From Breznakia pachnodae (GTDB lineage: Bacteria > Bacillota_I > Bacilli_A > Erysipelotrichales > Erysipelotrichaceae), in the NCBI RefSeq assembly GCF_030814225.1, contig NZ_JAUSUR010000002.1, forward strand, positions 495,543 through 559,542: a stretch of DNA of 64,000 nt. Reading direction: 5' to 3'. A program made the translations under genes and the position numbers. A model generated the notes under the pieces. That model saw nothing but the letters and a program-made list of their open reading frames with translations, did not search any database and was not told the origin of the DNA. Positions within the stretch are counted from its first letter, which is position 1; every line of letters begins with the position of its first letter. This document shows positions 44,672 through 52,846 of the stretch, piece after piece.

Positions 44672-47488
44672 ATGAAGAATAAATTATTTAAAAGCTTATT
44701 AGTTTTAATAATGATGATTGGTGTCTTTGCTACAGTGAATAATTTTTCAGTAGAAGATATAAAGGCTGCAACAAATGCAGCAGATGCACCAGATGATTGG
44801 GCGTTTACTGAGGATAGTATTCCCTTGCATGATGCGATATTGGATAATTATGGATCTATCGATACTGGAGATGGACAAGGTGGTTCTCCAGATGGATATA
44901 TCAGTAAAGATGAAGCAGCTGCGTATACAGGAACAATTGATTTGTCTGGAAAAGGATTAACAGGAACAATCGATGGTGTTGAATATTTTGAAAAATTGAC
45001 AAACCTATACTTAGCTAACAATAGTTTAACAGGAGCTATCCCTTCGAATATAAAGAATATGGCATTTTTATCTCGATTAAGTCTAGAGAATAATCAACTT
45101 TCGGGGACGATTCCATCAATGAGTGGGATGTCTAATTTACTTGTGATATATCTACATAATAATCAGTTAGAAGGTGAGATACCTAGTGATATTACTAGTA
45201 TTACATCACTGCAATATTTAAATCTTGCAAACAATAATTTAGAAGGATCAATCCCAAGTGATATTAATAAACTTACTAATATGATAAATCTTGTTTTAAA
45301 TGATAATAATCTAACAGGAAGTATCCCTGAATTAAATGGAATGTCTGCACTATTTACATTTAGAGTTTCAAATAATAATTTAACAGGTACTTTGCCTGTA
45401 AACTATAATGGATTAAGTACACTAGCATATTTTGAAGTGTCTAATAATCAATTATCAGGAACATTTCCTACAGGATTAGGACAATGTGCTAATTTACTAA
45501 CATTGAGATTAGATGGAAATAAATTGTCAGGATCAATTCCGAGTGAAATTGGAGGTTTGAAAAAACTACAAAACTTATTTTTATATGGTAATCTATTCAC
45601 AGGTGAACTACCAAGCGAAATAAAAGAACTGACAGACTTAGCCGTTATATATTATCACAATACCTACATAACAACAGGAGATTTTACAGGCTTAAACAAA
45701 CTACAATATGTATCGGTTACAAAAGCAACAAATATCAATTTGGATAAAGCAGTATTATTCTATACTATAGGAAGTAAGGAACCTTACAGTGCACTAGTTA
45801 GAGTAGGAGGAACAGCAGGGTTTGCCTCATGGGATGCGACAACAACTTATTACCAAATAAACCAAGGAGCAAGTTATTCAATAGGTTATCCGTATACAGA
45901 TAATAATGGAAACTTGAAACTTATAATTTCATCATCTATTTTATTATCAGAAGATGGAATTATGGATAATGAGGGAAATCTTATCATAGGAGCATCATTA
46001 AGTGATGTAGATACAACTACAGGTAATGTAAATCTTCCAAATGGAGGTACGGTGGTTACTGGAGAAGCCACTTATACATTTGATAAAGCTACTACAGTAG
46101 GAGAAACTGAAATCACTACAGAAGGAACAATCACAATTGCAAATAATACTACTACTGATGGTTCTACAGTTACTGTAGGAGATATAACTACGATTGTAAA
46201 AGTACCTGAAGGTAGTGAAGCAACAATCTCATTAGATAGTACTGGAGGAACTGTAAATGCTCCTGAAGGAAGTGTAGTTACAAACAATGATGGAAGTGAA
46301 ACATATTTAACTGGTGATGGAACAGTAAAAGAAGACGGTACTATTACTTCTTCAGAAAAAACAATTACTGTGCCAACAGATAAATTAATAGATGTAGCAG
46401 TTGATGGAAGTGAAGTGACATTCCCAGCAGGTGTAATTGTTGATGATGGAAGTACAAGTATTACATATCCAGGAACAATCATTTATGATACAGAAGATAA
46501 CACAGTTCAATATCTTCCAATAGATGGATTATTTAATGAAGATGGAACATTGAAAGATAGTGTTACACAGGATGATATCAGGAGCTCACAAGACTTTGTT
46601 ACAGGATTGGATGACAGTGCTTTGAAAACTGAACTACAAAGTAAAGTAGAAGATGCACAAAATCAATTGAATGAAAGAAACGCAGAGAAAGCAGTGGATG
46701 ATCTATTTGAAACAGATGGAAAAATCAAAGACACTGTAACCCAAGAAGATATTGATAATGCGAAAGATTTAGTTGATAACTTGAATGATGGAGGTAAGAA
46801 AACAGAACTTCAAGATAAACTAGAAGATGCACAAAACCAATTGAATGAAAGAAACGCAGAAAAAGCAGTGGATGATTTATTTGATAAAGATGGGAATATC
46901 AAGGATATAGTAACCCAAGAAGATATTAAAAATGCAGAAGATCTAGTAAATAAATTACCAGATGGACAATTGAAAGATGAGTTGAATGATAAATTAAAAG
47001 AAGCACAAAAACAATTGGATGAAAGAAACTTTGTGATTGTTGAAGCATTTAAAGTATTTACAGGAGAAGGAACAGTGTATACAAAGATAGATGCACCAGT
47101 AGAAAAATTCTCTAGTATTTCTGTAGATGGAAAAGAATTGGATGCAAGTAATTATGAAGTAACAAGTGGAAGTACAGTAATTACATTAAGTGAAGCATAT
47201 TTGAAAACATTAGATAATGGAACATATGATGTAGATGTTGAGTTTACAAGTGGAGCGGTTGTGAAAACAACGCTTACAGTGAAGGTAGAAGGAAATCCTT
47301 CTAAAGCACCTTCAACTACAAATCCAAATACTTATAAACCAAGTACTGCAGCAGGTTCATCAACAAGTAGTAGTACTGTTGATACAGGTGATACTACAAA
47401 CTTAACAATGTTATATGCTTTATTAGCATCATCACTATTAGGGTTTGTCGTAATTACTAAAAAAGAAAGAAACAAAACTAGTAAATAA
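44672..47488 (+). CDS. LRR surface protein, unit 7
   Basis: 938 residues, GGAGG before the ATG. Signal peptide (about 1-33) without the acidic stretch of units 1-5. Then DDWAFTEDSIPLHDAIL, a calcium-loop-like segment with SPDGYISKDEA, about ten GxIPxxI-type LRRs (about 95-335), and the GIMDNEGNLIIGAS beta region with APEGSVVTNNDG and FPAGVIVDDGST strands. Three helical repeats (SVTQDDIRSSQ, TVTQEDIDNAK, IVTQEDIKNAE) precede the X2/Ig-like module (TKIDAPVEKFSSISVDGK). The tail is VDTGDTTN, hydrophobic helix, KKER. It combines the LRR type of units 1, 2 and 6 with the C-terminal module of units 4 and 5, direct evidence of domain shuffling across the array. Confidence 0.87.
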   Translation: MKNKLFKSLLVLIMMIGVFATVNNFSVEDIKAATNAADAPDDWAFTEDSIPLHDAILDNYGSIDTGDGQGGSPDGYISKDEAAAYTGTIDLSGKGLTGTIDGVEYFEKLTNLYLANNSLTGAIPSNIKNMAFLSRLSLENNQLSGTIPSMSGMSNLLVIYLHNNQLEGEIPSDITSITSLQYLNLANNNLEGSIPSDINKLTNMINLVLNDNNLTGSIPELNGMSALFTFRVSNNNLTGTLPVNYNGLSTLAYFEVSNNQLSGTFPTGLGQCANLLTLRLDGNKLSGSIPSEIGGLKKLQNLFLYGNLFTGELPSEIKELTDLAVIYYHNTYITTGDFTGLNKLQYVSVTKATNINLDKAVLFYTIGSKEPYSALVRVGGTAGFASWDATTTYYQINQGASYSIGYPYTDNNGNLKLIISSSILLSEDGIMDNEGNLIIGASLSDVDTTTGNVNLPNGGTVVTGEATYTFDKATTVGETEITTEGTITIANNTTTDGSTVTVGDITTIVKVPEGSEATISLDSTGGTVNAPEGSVVTNNDGSETYLTGDGTVKEDGTITSSEKTITVPTDKLIDVAVDGSEVTFPAGVIVDDGSTSITYPGTIIYDTEDNTVQYLPIDGLFNEDGTLKDSVTQDDIRSSQDFVTGLDDSALKTELQSKVEDAQNQLNERNAEKAVDDLFETDGKIKDTVTQEDIDNAKDLVDNLNDGGKKTELQDKLEDAQNQLNERNAEKAVDDLFDKDGNIKDIVTQEDIKNAEDLVNKLPDGQLKDELNDKLKEAQKQLDERNFVIVEAFKVFTGEGTVYTKIDAPVEKFSSISVDGKELDASNYEVTSGSTVITLSEAYLKTLDNGTYDVDVEFTSGAVVKTTLTVKVEGNPSKAPSTTNPNTYKPSTAAGSSTSSSTVDTGDTTNLTMLYALLASSLLGFVVITKKERNKTSK

Positions 47489-47506
47489 ACAAAAATACAA
47501 TTTTAA

Positions 47507-47542
47507 CAAAATACTGCAATTATTTATAATTGCAGTATTTTG
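47507..47542 (+). terminator. Intrinsic terminator after unit 7
   Basis: CAAAATACTGCAATT pairs with AATTGCAGTATTTTG around a short AT loop; the stem end is followed by T-rich sequence. Confidence 0.75.
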
Positions 47543-47554
47543 TTTAAAAAAATA

Positions 47555-47583
47555 TTGATAATAAATGAGTATTTGATTATAGT
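47555..47583 (+). promoter_or_regulatory. Sigma-A promoter of abiE pair
   Basis: TTGATA (47555-47560), 17-nt spacer, TATAGT (47578-47583); AGGAGAAGG follows before the ATG at 47602. Confidence 0.65.
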
Positions 47584-47601
47584 AATGGTAGGAGAAGGCT
47601 A

Positions 47602-48189
47602 ATGAAAAAAGTAAATAAAATTCCAAATAACCAAAAAGTAATTTCGATAAATGAACTTAAAAATTTAGGATATAGTTACTATATGGTAAATAAACTAGTA
47701 GAAGATAATCAACTTATACGATTAAATAGGAAATATTATGAAAATGTTTCATTTGAAGGAGAGGATTCTGATTTTTACTTTGTCTCTGCCTATTTCTCTT
47801 CAGGGACTATATGTTTAATGAGTGCAGCAGTATACTATGGTTTATCAACTTATATACCATATGAAATAGATGTTGCAGTAAAGAGAGATAAAAAGATAGT
47901 TACTAAATTTGATTGGCCTAAATTTAAGATATATTATTTTGGTGAAAACAGATTTAATATTGGTATAGATATAATTAGTGATGGGAAAAATCAGTTTCAA
48001 ATATACGATTTGGAGAAAACAGTGATTGATATTATTTATTATCGAAACAAAGTTGGAATAGAGGAGATGAAAGAGATTTTGATTAATTATCTTAAAAGAA
48101 ATGATAGAGATTTAACTAAACTGTATCAATATGCTAAGCAACTTAAATGTTTGGAAGTGTTGAAGTTGTATATGGATGTGTTGGTATAG
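47602..48189 (+). CDS. AbiEi-family antitoxin
   Basis: 195 residues. N-terminal winged helix typical of AbiEi (ISINELKNLGYSYYMVNKLVEDNQLIRLNRKYYEN, about 14-48, shown here as the region only), then the family C-terminal domain with GTICLMSAAVYYGLSTYIP (about 70-88) and QIYDLEKTVIDIIYYRNKVG. In type IV AbiE systems the antitoxin represses its operon and counteracts the nucleotidyltransferase without direct binding. The stop TAG (48187-48189) overlaps the likely start region of the toxin gene. The pair is located directly after the terminator of unit 7. Confidence 0.85.
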   Translation: MKKVNKIPNNQKVISINELKNLGYSYYMVNKLVEDNQLIRLNRKYYENVSFEGEDSDFYFVSAYFSSGTICLMSAAVYYGLSTYIPYEIDVAVKRDKKIVTKFDWPKFKIYYFGENRFNIGIDIISDGKNQFQIYDLEKTVIDIIYYRNKVGIEEMKEILINYLKRNDRDLTKLYQYAKQLKCLEVLKLYMDVLV

Positions 48190-49097
48190 ATAAAGCAGAA
48201 TCAATTAAGGCAAAACTTAAGAGTCAAGTGAAAGAAAAAGGTGGCAATATGCAACAAATGCTAACCTTGTATGGACTGGAAAGAACGATTTATAGAATAT
48301 CGATTTCCGACTATAGAAATAACTTCACGTTAAAGGGTGGTGTATTTCTATATGCGATATTTGATGGAGATTTTATTAGAGCGACTTCAGATATAGATTT
48401 ATTAGGCAATAATATGAATCGTAATTTAAAAAAAGTACAAAGTGTTTTTGAACATATATTCTCAATGAAAGTAGATGATGCCTTAAAGTATGATTTAAAA
48501 ACAATAAAAATTACGAAAATAACTGAATTCAAGGATTATCATGGTGTAAACATATCGATTTTTACATATTTAAATAGAACAAAGATACGAGTATCTATAG
48601 ATATAGGTTTTGGCGATATTATTTATCCAAAACGAAAATTAATGGACTATCCTGTTCTGATTGATATGGAAGTTCCTAAGTTATATGTATATTCAATAGA
48701 ATCAGTGATTGCTGAAAAATTTGATGCAATAGTGTCATTGGGTCACTTAAATAGTAGATTAAAAGATTTCTATGATATTTATATTTTAGCAAGAGCATAT
48801 GACTTTATTGGAAATGATTTAAAAATTGCAATTGTAGAAACGTTTAATCATAGAGGGACAAAACTTGATAACATAGTGGCGTTTGAAAATGAATTTATTG
48901 AAGATTCAACAAGAAACAAGAGATGGAATTCATTTGTTAGAAAAAAGAAAGCAATGGTTATAGTAGATTTTTCTATGGCTATGGATTTAATAAAACGTTT
49001 TTTAGAACCAGTAGTTATAGCAATAGTTAACGATGAAGAGATGACAACAACATGGAATCAAAATAGGAAAAAATGGATAGAAACCAGATTGAAATAG
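48147..49097 (+). CDS. AbiEii-family nucleotidyltransferase toxin
   Basis: Up to 316 residues. The core has FTLKGGVFLYAIF and the nucleotidyltransferase motif ATSDIDLLGN (the D-x-D metal site), followed by VSIDIGFGD and KLYVYSIESVIAEKFDAIV with the conserved Glu/Lys, and RLKDFYDIYIL, as in the AbiEii/DUF1814 family. The start is uncertain: the ATG at 48147 has no ribosome site and gives a 43-nt overlap with abiEi, while family members usually begin near IDKAESIKAK, at an ATA codon (48186) overlapping the abiEi stop. Translation may be coupled to abiEi. Expected role: growth arrest during phage infection by nucleotide transfer. Confidence 0.85.
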   Translation: MFGSVEVVYGCVGIDKAESIKAKLKSQVKEKGGNMQQMLTLYGLERTIYRISISDYRNNFTLKGGVFLYAIFDGDFIRATSDIDLLGNNMNRNLKKVQSVFEHIFSMKVDDALKYDLKTIKITKITEFKDYHGVNISIFTYLNRTKIRVSIDIGFGDIIYPKRKLMDYPVLIDMEVPKLYVYSIESVIAEKFDAIVSLGHLNSRLKDFYDIYILARAYDFIGNDLKIAIVETFNHRGTKLDNIVAFENEFIEDSTRNKRWNSFVRKKKAMVIVDFSMAMDLIKRFLEPVVIAIVNDEEMTTTWNQNRKKWIETRLK

Positions 49098-49186
49098 TAT
49101 TTTATAAACAAAATAGATCTTATCATAATATATGACCTATTGTTTTTCCAAAAACTAAAAGCTATAATTTGCTAAAGAGGTATAAG

Positions 49187-49876
49187 ATGAAAATTGCAAT
49201 TGTAGATGATGAACCTTTATTCATATCACAGATAGAAGAGTGTATTGAGATGTATCAGCAGAGTCATGGTGTTACATTCCCTTTTTCATCGTTTACAAGT
49301 GCTGAACAAGTGTTATTCCATCTGCATGATTTTGATGTCTTCTTTCTGGATATTCAAATGGGTGGAATGAGTGGGATTGAACTTGCAAGAACAATTCGAA
49401 AAGAAGTAGGAGATGCACACATTATATTTGTGACAAATGAACCTAATTTTATCTTCGATGGATATCAGTTACAGGCACTAAACTATCTGCTGAAGCCAAT
49501 TCAGAGAAAACAAGTCTTCTATTGCTTAGACAAGCTGTATGAAGGTGATACAAAGAGTTTGGTTGTACAGGTAGATAAGGCAACGAAGCATATCAAATTA
49601 AAAGATATTTTGTTTATTGAAAGTGATGGACATTATGTGGAAATTCATGCAGATCGGATATATCGAGTGAAACAGACACTTGATGCAGTTAAAGAAGAAT
49701 TGGATGATAATTTTATCCAAACACATCGTGGTTATATTGTACAAATTGGAAAGATTCAAGAATTGAATAAAGATAATATACAAGTAAATAATGAGATTAT
49801 TCCAATTGCCAGAGGTAAATATAAAGAAGTGTATAGTGCGTTTATAAATTTCTTTAAAAGGAGAAATCCATCATGA
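49187..49876 (+). CDS. LytTR-family response regulator (AgrA/VirR-like)
   Basis: 229 residues from ATG at 49187 with AGAGG upstream; the TTG at 49169 has none. Receiver at about 1-115 with DDE at the N terminus, phospho-acceptor Asp in VFFLDIQMGGMSG, and LKPI. LytTR DNA-binding domain at about 130-229 (IKLKDILFIESDGHYVEIH, THRGYIVQI). Stop overlaps the kinase start in ATGA, so the pair is co-translated. Regulators of this type often control bacteriocin or quorum-linked exporters, in line with the two ABC genes downstream, but no peptide precursor gene is seen. Confidence 0.92.
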   Translation: MKIAIVDDEPLFISQIEECIEMYQQSHGVTFPFSSFTSAEQVLFHLHDFDVFFLDIQMGGMSGIELARTIRKEVGDAHIIFVTNEPNFIFDGYQLQALNYLLKPIQRKQVFYCLDKLYEGDTKSLVVQVDKATKHIKLKDILFIESDGHYVEIHADRIYRVKQTLDAVKEELDDNFIQTHRGYIVQIGKIQELNKDNIQVNNEIIPIARGKYKEVYSAFINFFKRRNPS

Positions 49877-50958
49877 TAATGCGAGTGTTGTGGGTTCTTT
49901 CTTGGATATTATATTTGTATTTATTATTTCCATGGAAAGAAGGAAAACTTTATAAAGCAATTGGTTTGATACCGTTGGCTGCTTCAATATTACTACCTAA
50001 GTTATATGGGGGTTTGTTAGTTGTAGTAGTATGTGGATTTTATCTGTTATGGTATGTTGATAATTTATGGATATTAAAAGGTATATATTTGTTATCTATA
50101 GCACTAACGTTAGTTGTTCCTGAACCATACAGTTACTATCTTTGGATGTTTGGTTTCTTTGTTTATTATGTTTTTCATCAACTTAAGAATCCTTATATAT
50201 GGATTGGGTATGGAGTTTTATGTATTGCTTTATACTTTACATCCTATGGTGAGTATATTCTTTGGTTAATGAGTTGTTTTGTATTTTATATTCTAGAAAA
50301 ATATGAAACAACTTATCGAAAAAGAACAGAAAAATTTGAAGAAAATATATGGTACCAGCACTATGATGAGATGAAAGATATCTACAAAGATATGCGAGGG
50401 TTTCGCCATGATTTCCATAATCATGTGCAAGTACTAAAAGGATATTTATATTATCAAAAAATAGATGAAGCAACTGCTTATCTTCAGACACTGGACAAGG
50501 ATTATATAGAATTTAATAAACATGTACAGTCAGGAAATCTACTAGTAGATGCAATTTTGAATTCAAAACTTCAGATTATGAAGCAGGAACATATCCAGGT
50601 AGAGGTAAAATGTGAATTACCAGAAGTGTTGTCCATTCGCGATACTGATATTTGTGTACTTGTTGGAAATGCACTTGATAATGCAATCGAGTCCTGCCGA
50701 AAGTTAGACGAAAAAAAACGAAGTATACGAATCTACTTTTCTATCTTTCAAAATCAACTATACTTATCGGTTATGAATGCTAGTGAGGAAACGTTCGAAG
50801 AAAAGAATAAATTTATATCCAGTAAACGTGGAGATCATGGATATGGATTAAAACGAATGGAATCATGTACGAATAAATACAATGGATACTTTAATATCAA
50901 TCAGGAAAGTGGTGTGTTTTCTTTAGAAATTATGCTGCCAATTACAACTCATGCGTGA
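49873..50958 (+). CDS. GHKL sensor histidine kinase (AgrC-like)
   Basis: 361 residues. Five or six transmembrane helices in about 1-145, then a short coiled segment, phospho-acceptor His in RGFRHDFHNHVQVLKG (about 174-189), N box VGNALDNAIESCRKL and a shortened ATP lid ending GYGLKRMES. The plan is that of AgrC-type kinases with a membrane sensor. Partner of the LytTR regulator whose gene it overlaps. Confidence 0.9.
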   Translation: MIMRVLWVLSWILYLYLLFPWKEGKLYKAIGLIPLAASILLPKLYGGLLVVVVCGFYLLWYVDNLWILKGIYLLSIALTLVVPEPYSYYLWMFGFFVYYVFHQLKNPYIWIGYGVLCIALYFTSYGEYILWLMSCFVFYILEKYETTYRKRTEKFEENIWYQHYDEMKDIYKDMRGFRHDFHNHVQVLKGYLYYQKIDEATAYLQTLDKDYIEFNKHVQSGNLLVDAILNSKLQIMKQEHIQVEVKCELPEVLSIRDTDICVLVGNALDNAIESCRKLDEKKRSIRIYFSIFQNQLYLSVMNASEETFEEKNKFISSKRGDHGYGLKRMESCTNKYNGYFNINQESGVFSLEIMLPITTHA

Positions 50959-50982
50959 AACGATACAATTCACGCATTTTTT
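50952..50982 (+). terminator. Intrinsic terminator overlapping the kinase stop codon
   Basis: TGCGTGAA pairs with TTCACGCA, followed by six T. The stop codon TGA (50956-50958) is inside the 5' arm. It should limit read-through into the ABC genes, which begin 47 nt later. Confidence 0.75.
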
Positions 50983-51028
50983 ATAATAAAACAAATTTAG
51001 CGATATATACTGGAATCGAGGTGAGACT

Positions 51029-52846
51029 ATGACAAGATGGAGTGTTTTTAAAAGATTACATCAAGAGATGTGGAAAAGAAAAAAATCATACTTTGTGAGA
51101 AGTTTCTTTTATTTGATTACAGAGGTGTTGTATCCAACAATGCTAATGTTATTGCCCACATTCTTAGTAAGTGTTTATAATAAATCGATCTCTATTGAGG
51201 AGAAAATGATATATGTATCTGTTTATGTCGTTGTAATGGGACTTGTGATAGGGATTCAAAGATATTTGCGTAATGTAACATTTGTAAACTTGATTATGTT
51301 TCGTGCAAGATTAGCAGATGAGTTATGTTATCGATTAATGTTTATGGACTATGAGCGCTTTGAAAGTGATGAGAATAAAAAAGAACATCAAGAAGTGATT
51401 GATCGTTCTGTTGATCGAAATGAAAATGGTGTAGAAGGATATATGCGAGAATTCTATAATCTTTGTGTAGGATTGGTTGGTTTCTTTGTATACTGCTATT
51501 TGTTACGAGATATAGGTATTGTTCCTATTATTGTTGTTATTATGATTGGAATTGTTCAAGGGATATTTTATATAAAAATACAGAAACGAATAATAAGAAT
51601 TCAAAAAGAAAAAAGTCAGTCGAATCGTGAAAAACGATATTTAGATCGTGAATGTATTGATTTAAAAAATGGGAAAGATATTCGTATGTATAACATTTCT
51701 GACTGGTTTGAAGTTCTTTATGATGAAGTGAATAAGAAGTTATATAAGTTTGCATGCAAAGTGAAACAAGTGCAACTGACAACCGGGAGTATTAAGTTTT
51801 TATTGCAGTCATTACAATTTATTCTAATATACACAATTCTATTTTCATTATTGAATGATGGATTGAGTGCGGAATCATTTCTAATGATTGTTGGTGCAAC
51901 AAGTGGAATCGGTGTCTGGATTATTAAAATTATGGAAAGTCTTGCTCATCTTCCAATCGATGAGGATGGAAGCAGACAATTCTTTGAATATATGGAAACA
52001 ATAGAATTACCAAATCAAACAGTATCTAGCGATATTCCAATATATGGAGATATTCGTCTGGAACATGTGGATTTTAAATATAAAGGTAGTGATGAATACA
52101 TATTCAAAGATTTGAATTTGCATTTACATGCAAATGAACAGGTAGCATTAGTAGGACCAAATGGTGCAGGAAAGACAACGCTGGTAAAACTCTTGTGTGG
52201 ATTGTATAAACCAACTGCAGGAGATATTTATATTGATGGCAGAAACTACAAAGATATCAGCAAACAGGAATTGTTTGAAATCTTTGGTGTTGTATTTCAG
52301 GATGCAGCATTAAGTGAATATCGTGTCTGTGATAATGTTGCATGTACTCAAGATGAGAATATTGATCGCAAACGGGTTGTAGATTGTTTGAAGAAAGCAA
52401 ATGTTTATGACAAAATTTTATCTTTACCAAAAGGCATTGATACGTATATGGGAAAGATGTTTTATGAAGATGGACAATTGTTTTCTGGAGGACAGACACA
52501 AAAAATTACTCTTGCCAGAGCACTTTATAAGGATGCACCTGTTTTGCTTCTTGATGAACCGACAGCAGCATTAGATCCAATTGCTGAACGTGAGCTGTAT
52601 GAATCTTATGCAGATCTGACAAGTGGAAAATCATCTCTGTTTATTTCCCATCGTTTATCAAGTACGCAGTTTTGTGATCGTATCTTATATTTTGAAAATG
52701 GACAGGTGCAAGAAGATGGAACTCATGAAACATTAATGCAATATGAGAATGGATATTCACAAATGTTTAAAGTGCAATCTAAATATTACCAAGAGGAGGT
52801 GAGTAATGATGAAGAATATTTTACGTATTCAAAAGTGGATGCATAA
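51029..52846 (+). CDS. ABC transporter permease-ATPase (first of pair)
   Basis: 605 residues. Membrane domain at about 1-320; ATPase with Walker A GPNGAGKTT (about 376-384), Q loop VVFQDAAL, signature FSGGQTQKITLARAL, Walker B VLLLDEPTAAL and switch SHRLS. Exporter-type with ATPase fused; no peptidase-C39 domain. The C terminus overlaps the next gene by about 40 nt. Sequence style (GxNGAGKTTLVKLLCGLYKPTAG) is that of lantibiotic- or peptide-related ABC exporters common in gut Bacillota. Probably forms a heterodimer with the next product and may be the target of the LytTR system upstream. Confidence 0.88.
   Translation: MTRWSVFKRLHQEMWKRKKSYFVRSFFYLITEVLYPTMLMLLPTFLVSVYNKSISIEEKMIYVSVYVVVMGLVIGIQRYLRNVTFVNLIMFRARLADELCYRLMFMDYERFESDENKKEHQEVIDRSVDRNENGVEGYMREFYNLCVGLVGFFVYCYLLRDIGIVPIIVVIMIGIVQGIFYIKIQKRIIRIQKEKSQSNREKRYLDRECIDLKNGKDIRMYNISDWFEVLYDEVNKKLYKFACKVKQVQLTTGSIKFLLQSLQFILIYTILFSLLNDGLSAESFLMIVGATSGIGVWIIKIMESLAHLPIDEDGSRQFFEYMETIELPNQTVSSDIPIYGDIRLEHVDFKYKGSDEYIFKDLNLHLHANEQVALVGPNGAGKTTLVKLLCGLYKPTAGDIYIDGRNYKDISKQELFEIFGVVFQDAALSEYRVCDNVACTQDENIDRKRVVDCLKKANVYDKILSLPKGIDTYMGKMFYEDGQLFSGGQTQKITLARALYKDAPVLLLDEPTAALDPIAERELYESYADLTSGKSSLFISHRLSSTQFCDRILYFENGQVQEDGTHETLMQYENGYSQMFKVQSKYYQEEVSNDEEYFTYSKVDA

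Noticed and set aside
3560..47488. Canonical LPxTG sorting motifs
   Set aside because: None is present in any of the surface proteins; the shared motif is of the [TS][GSA]D type.
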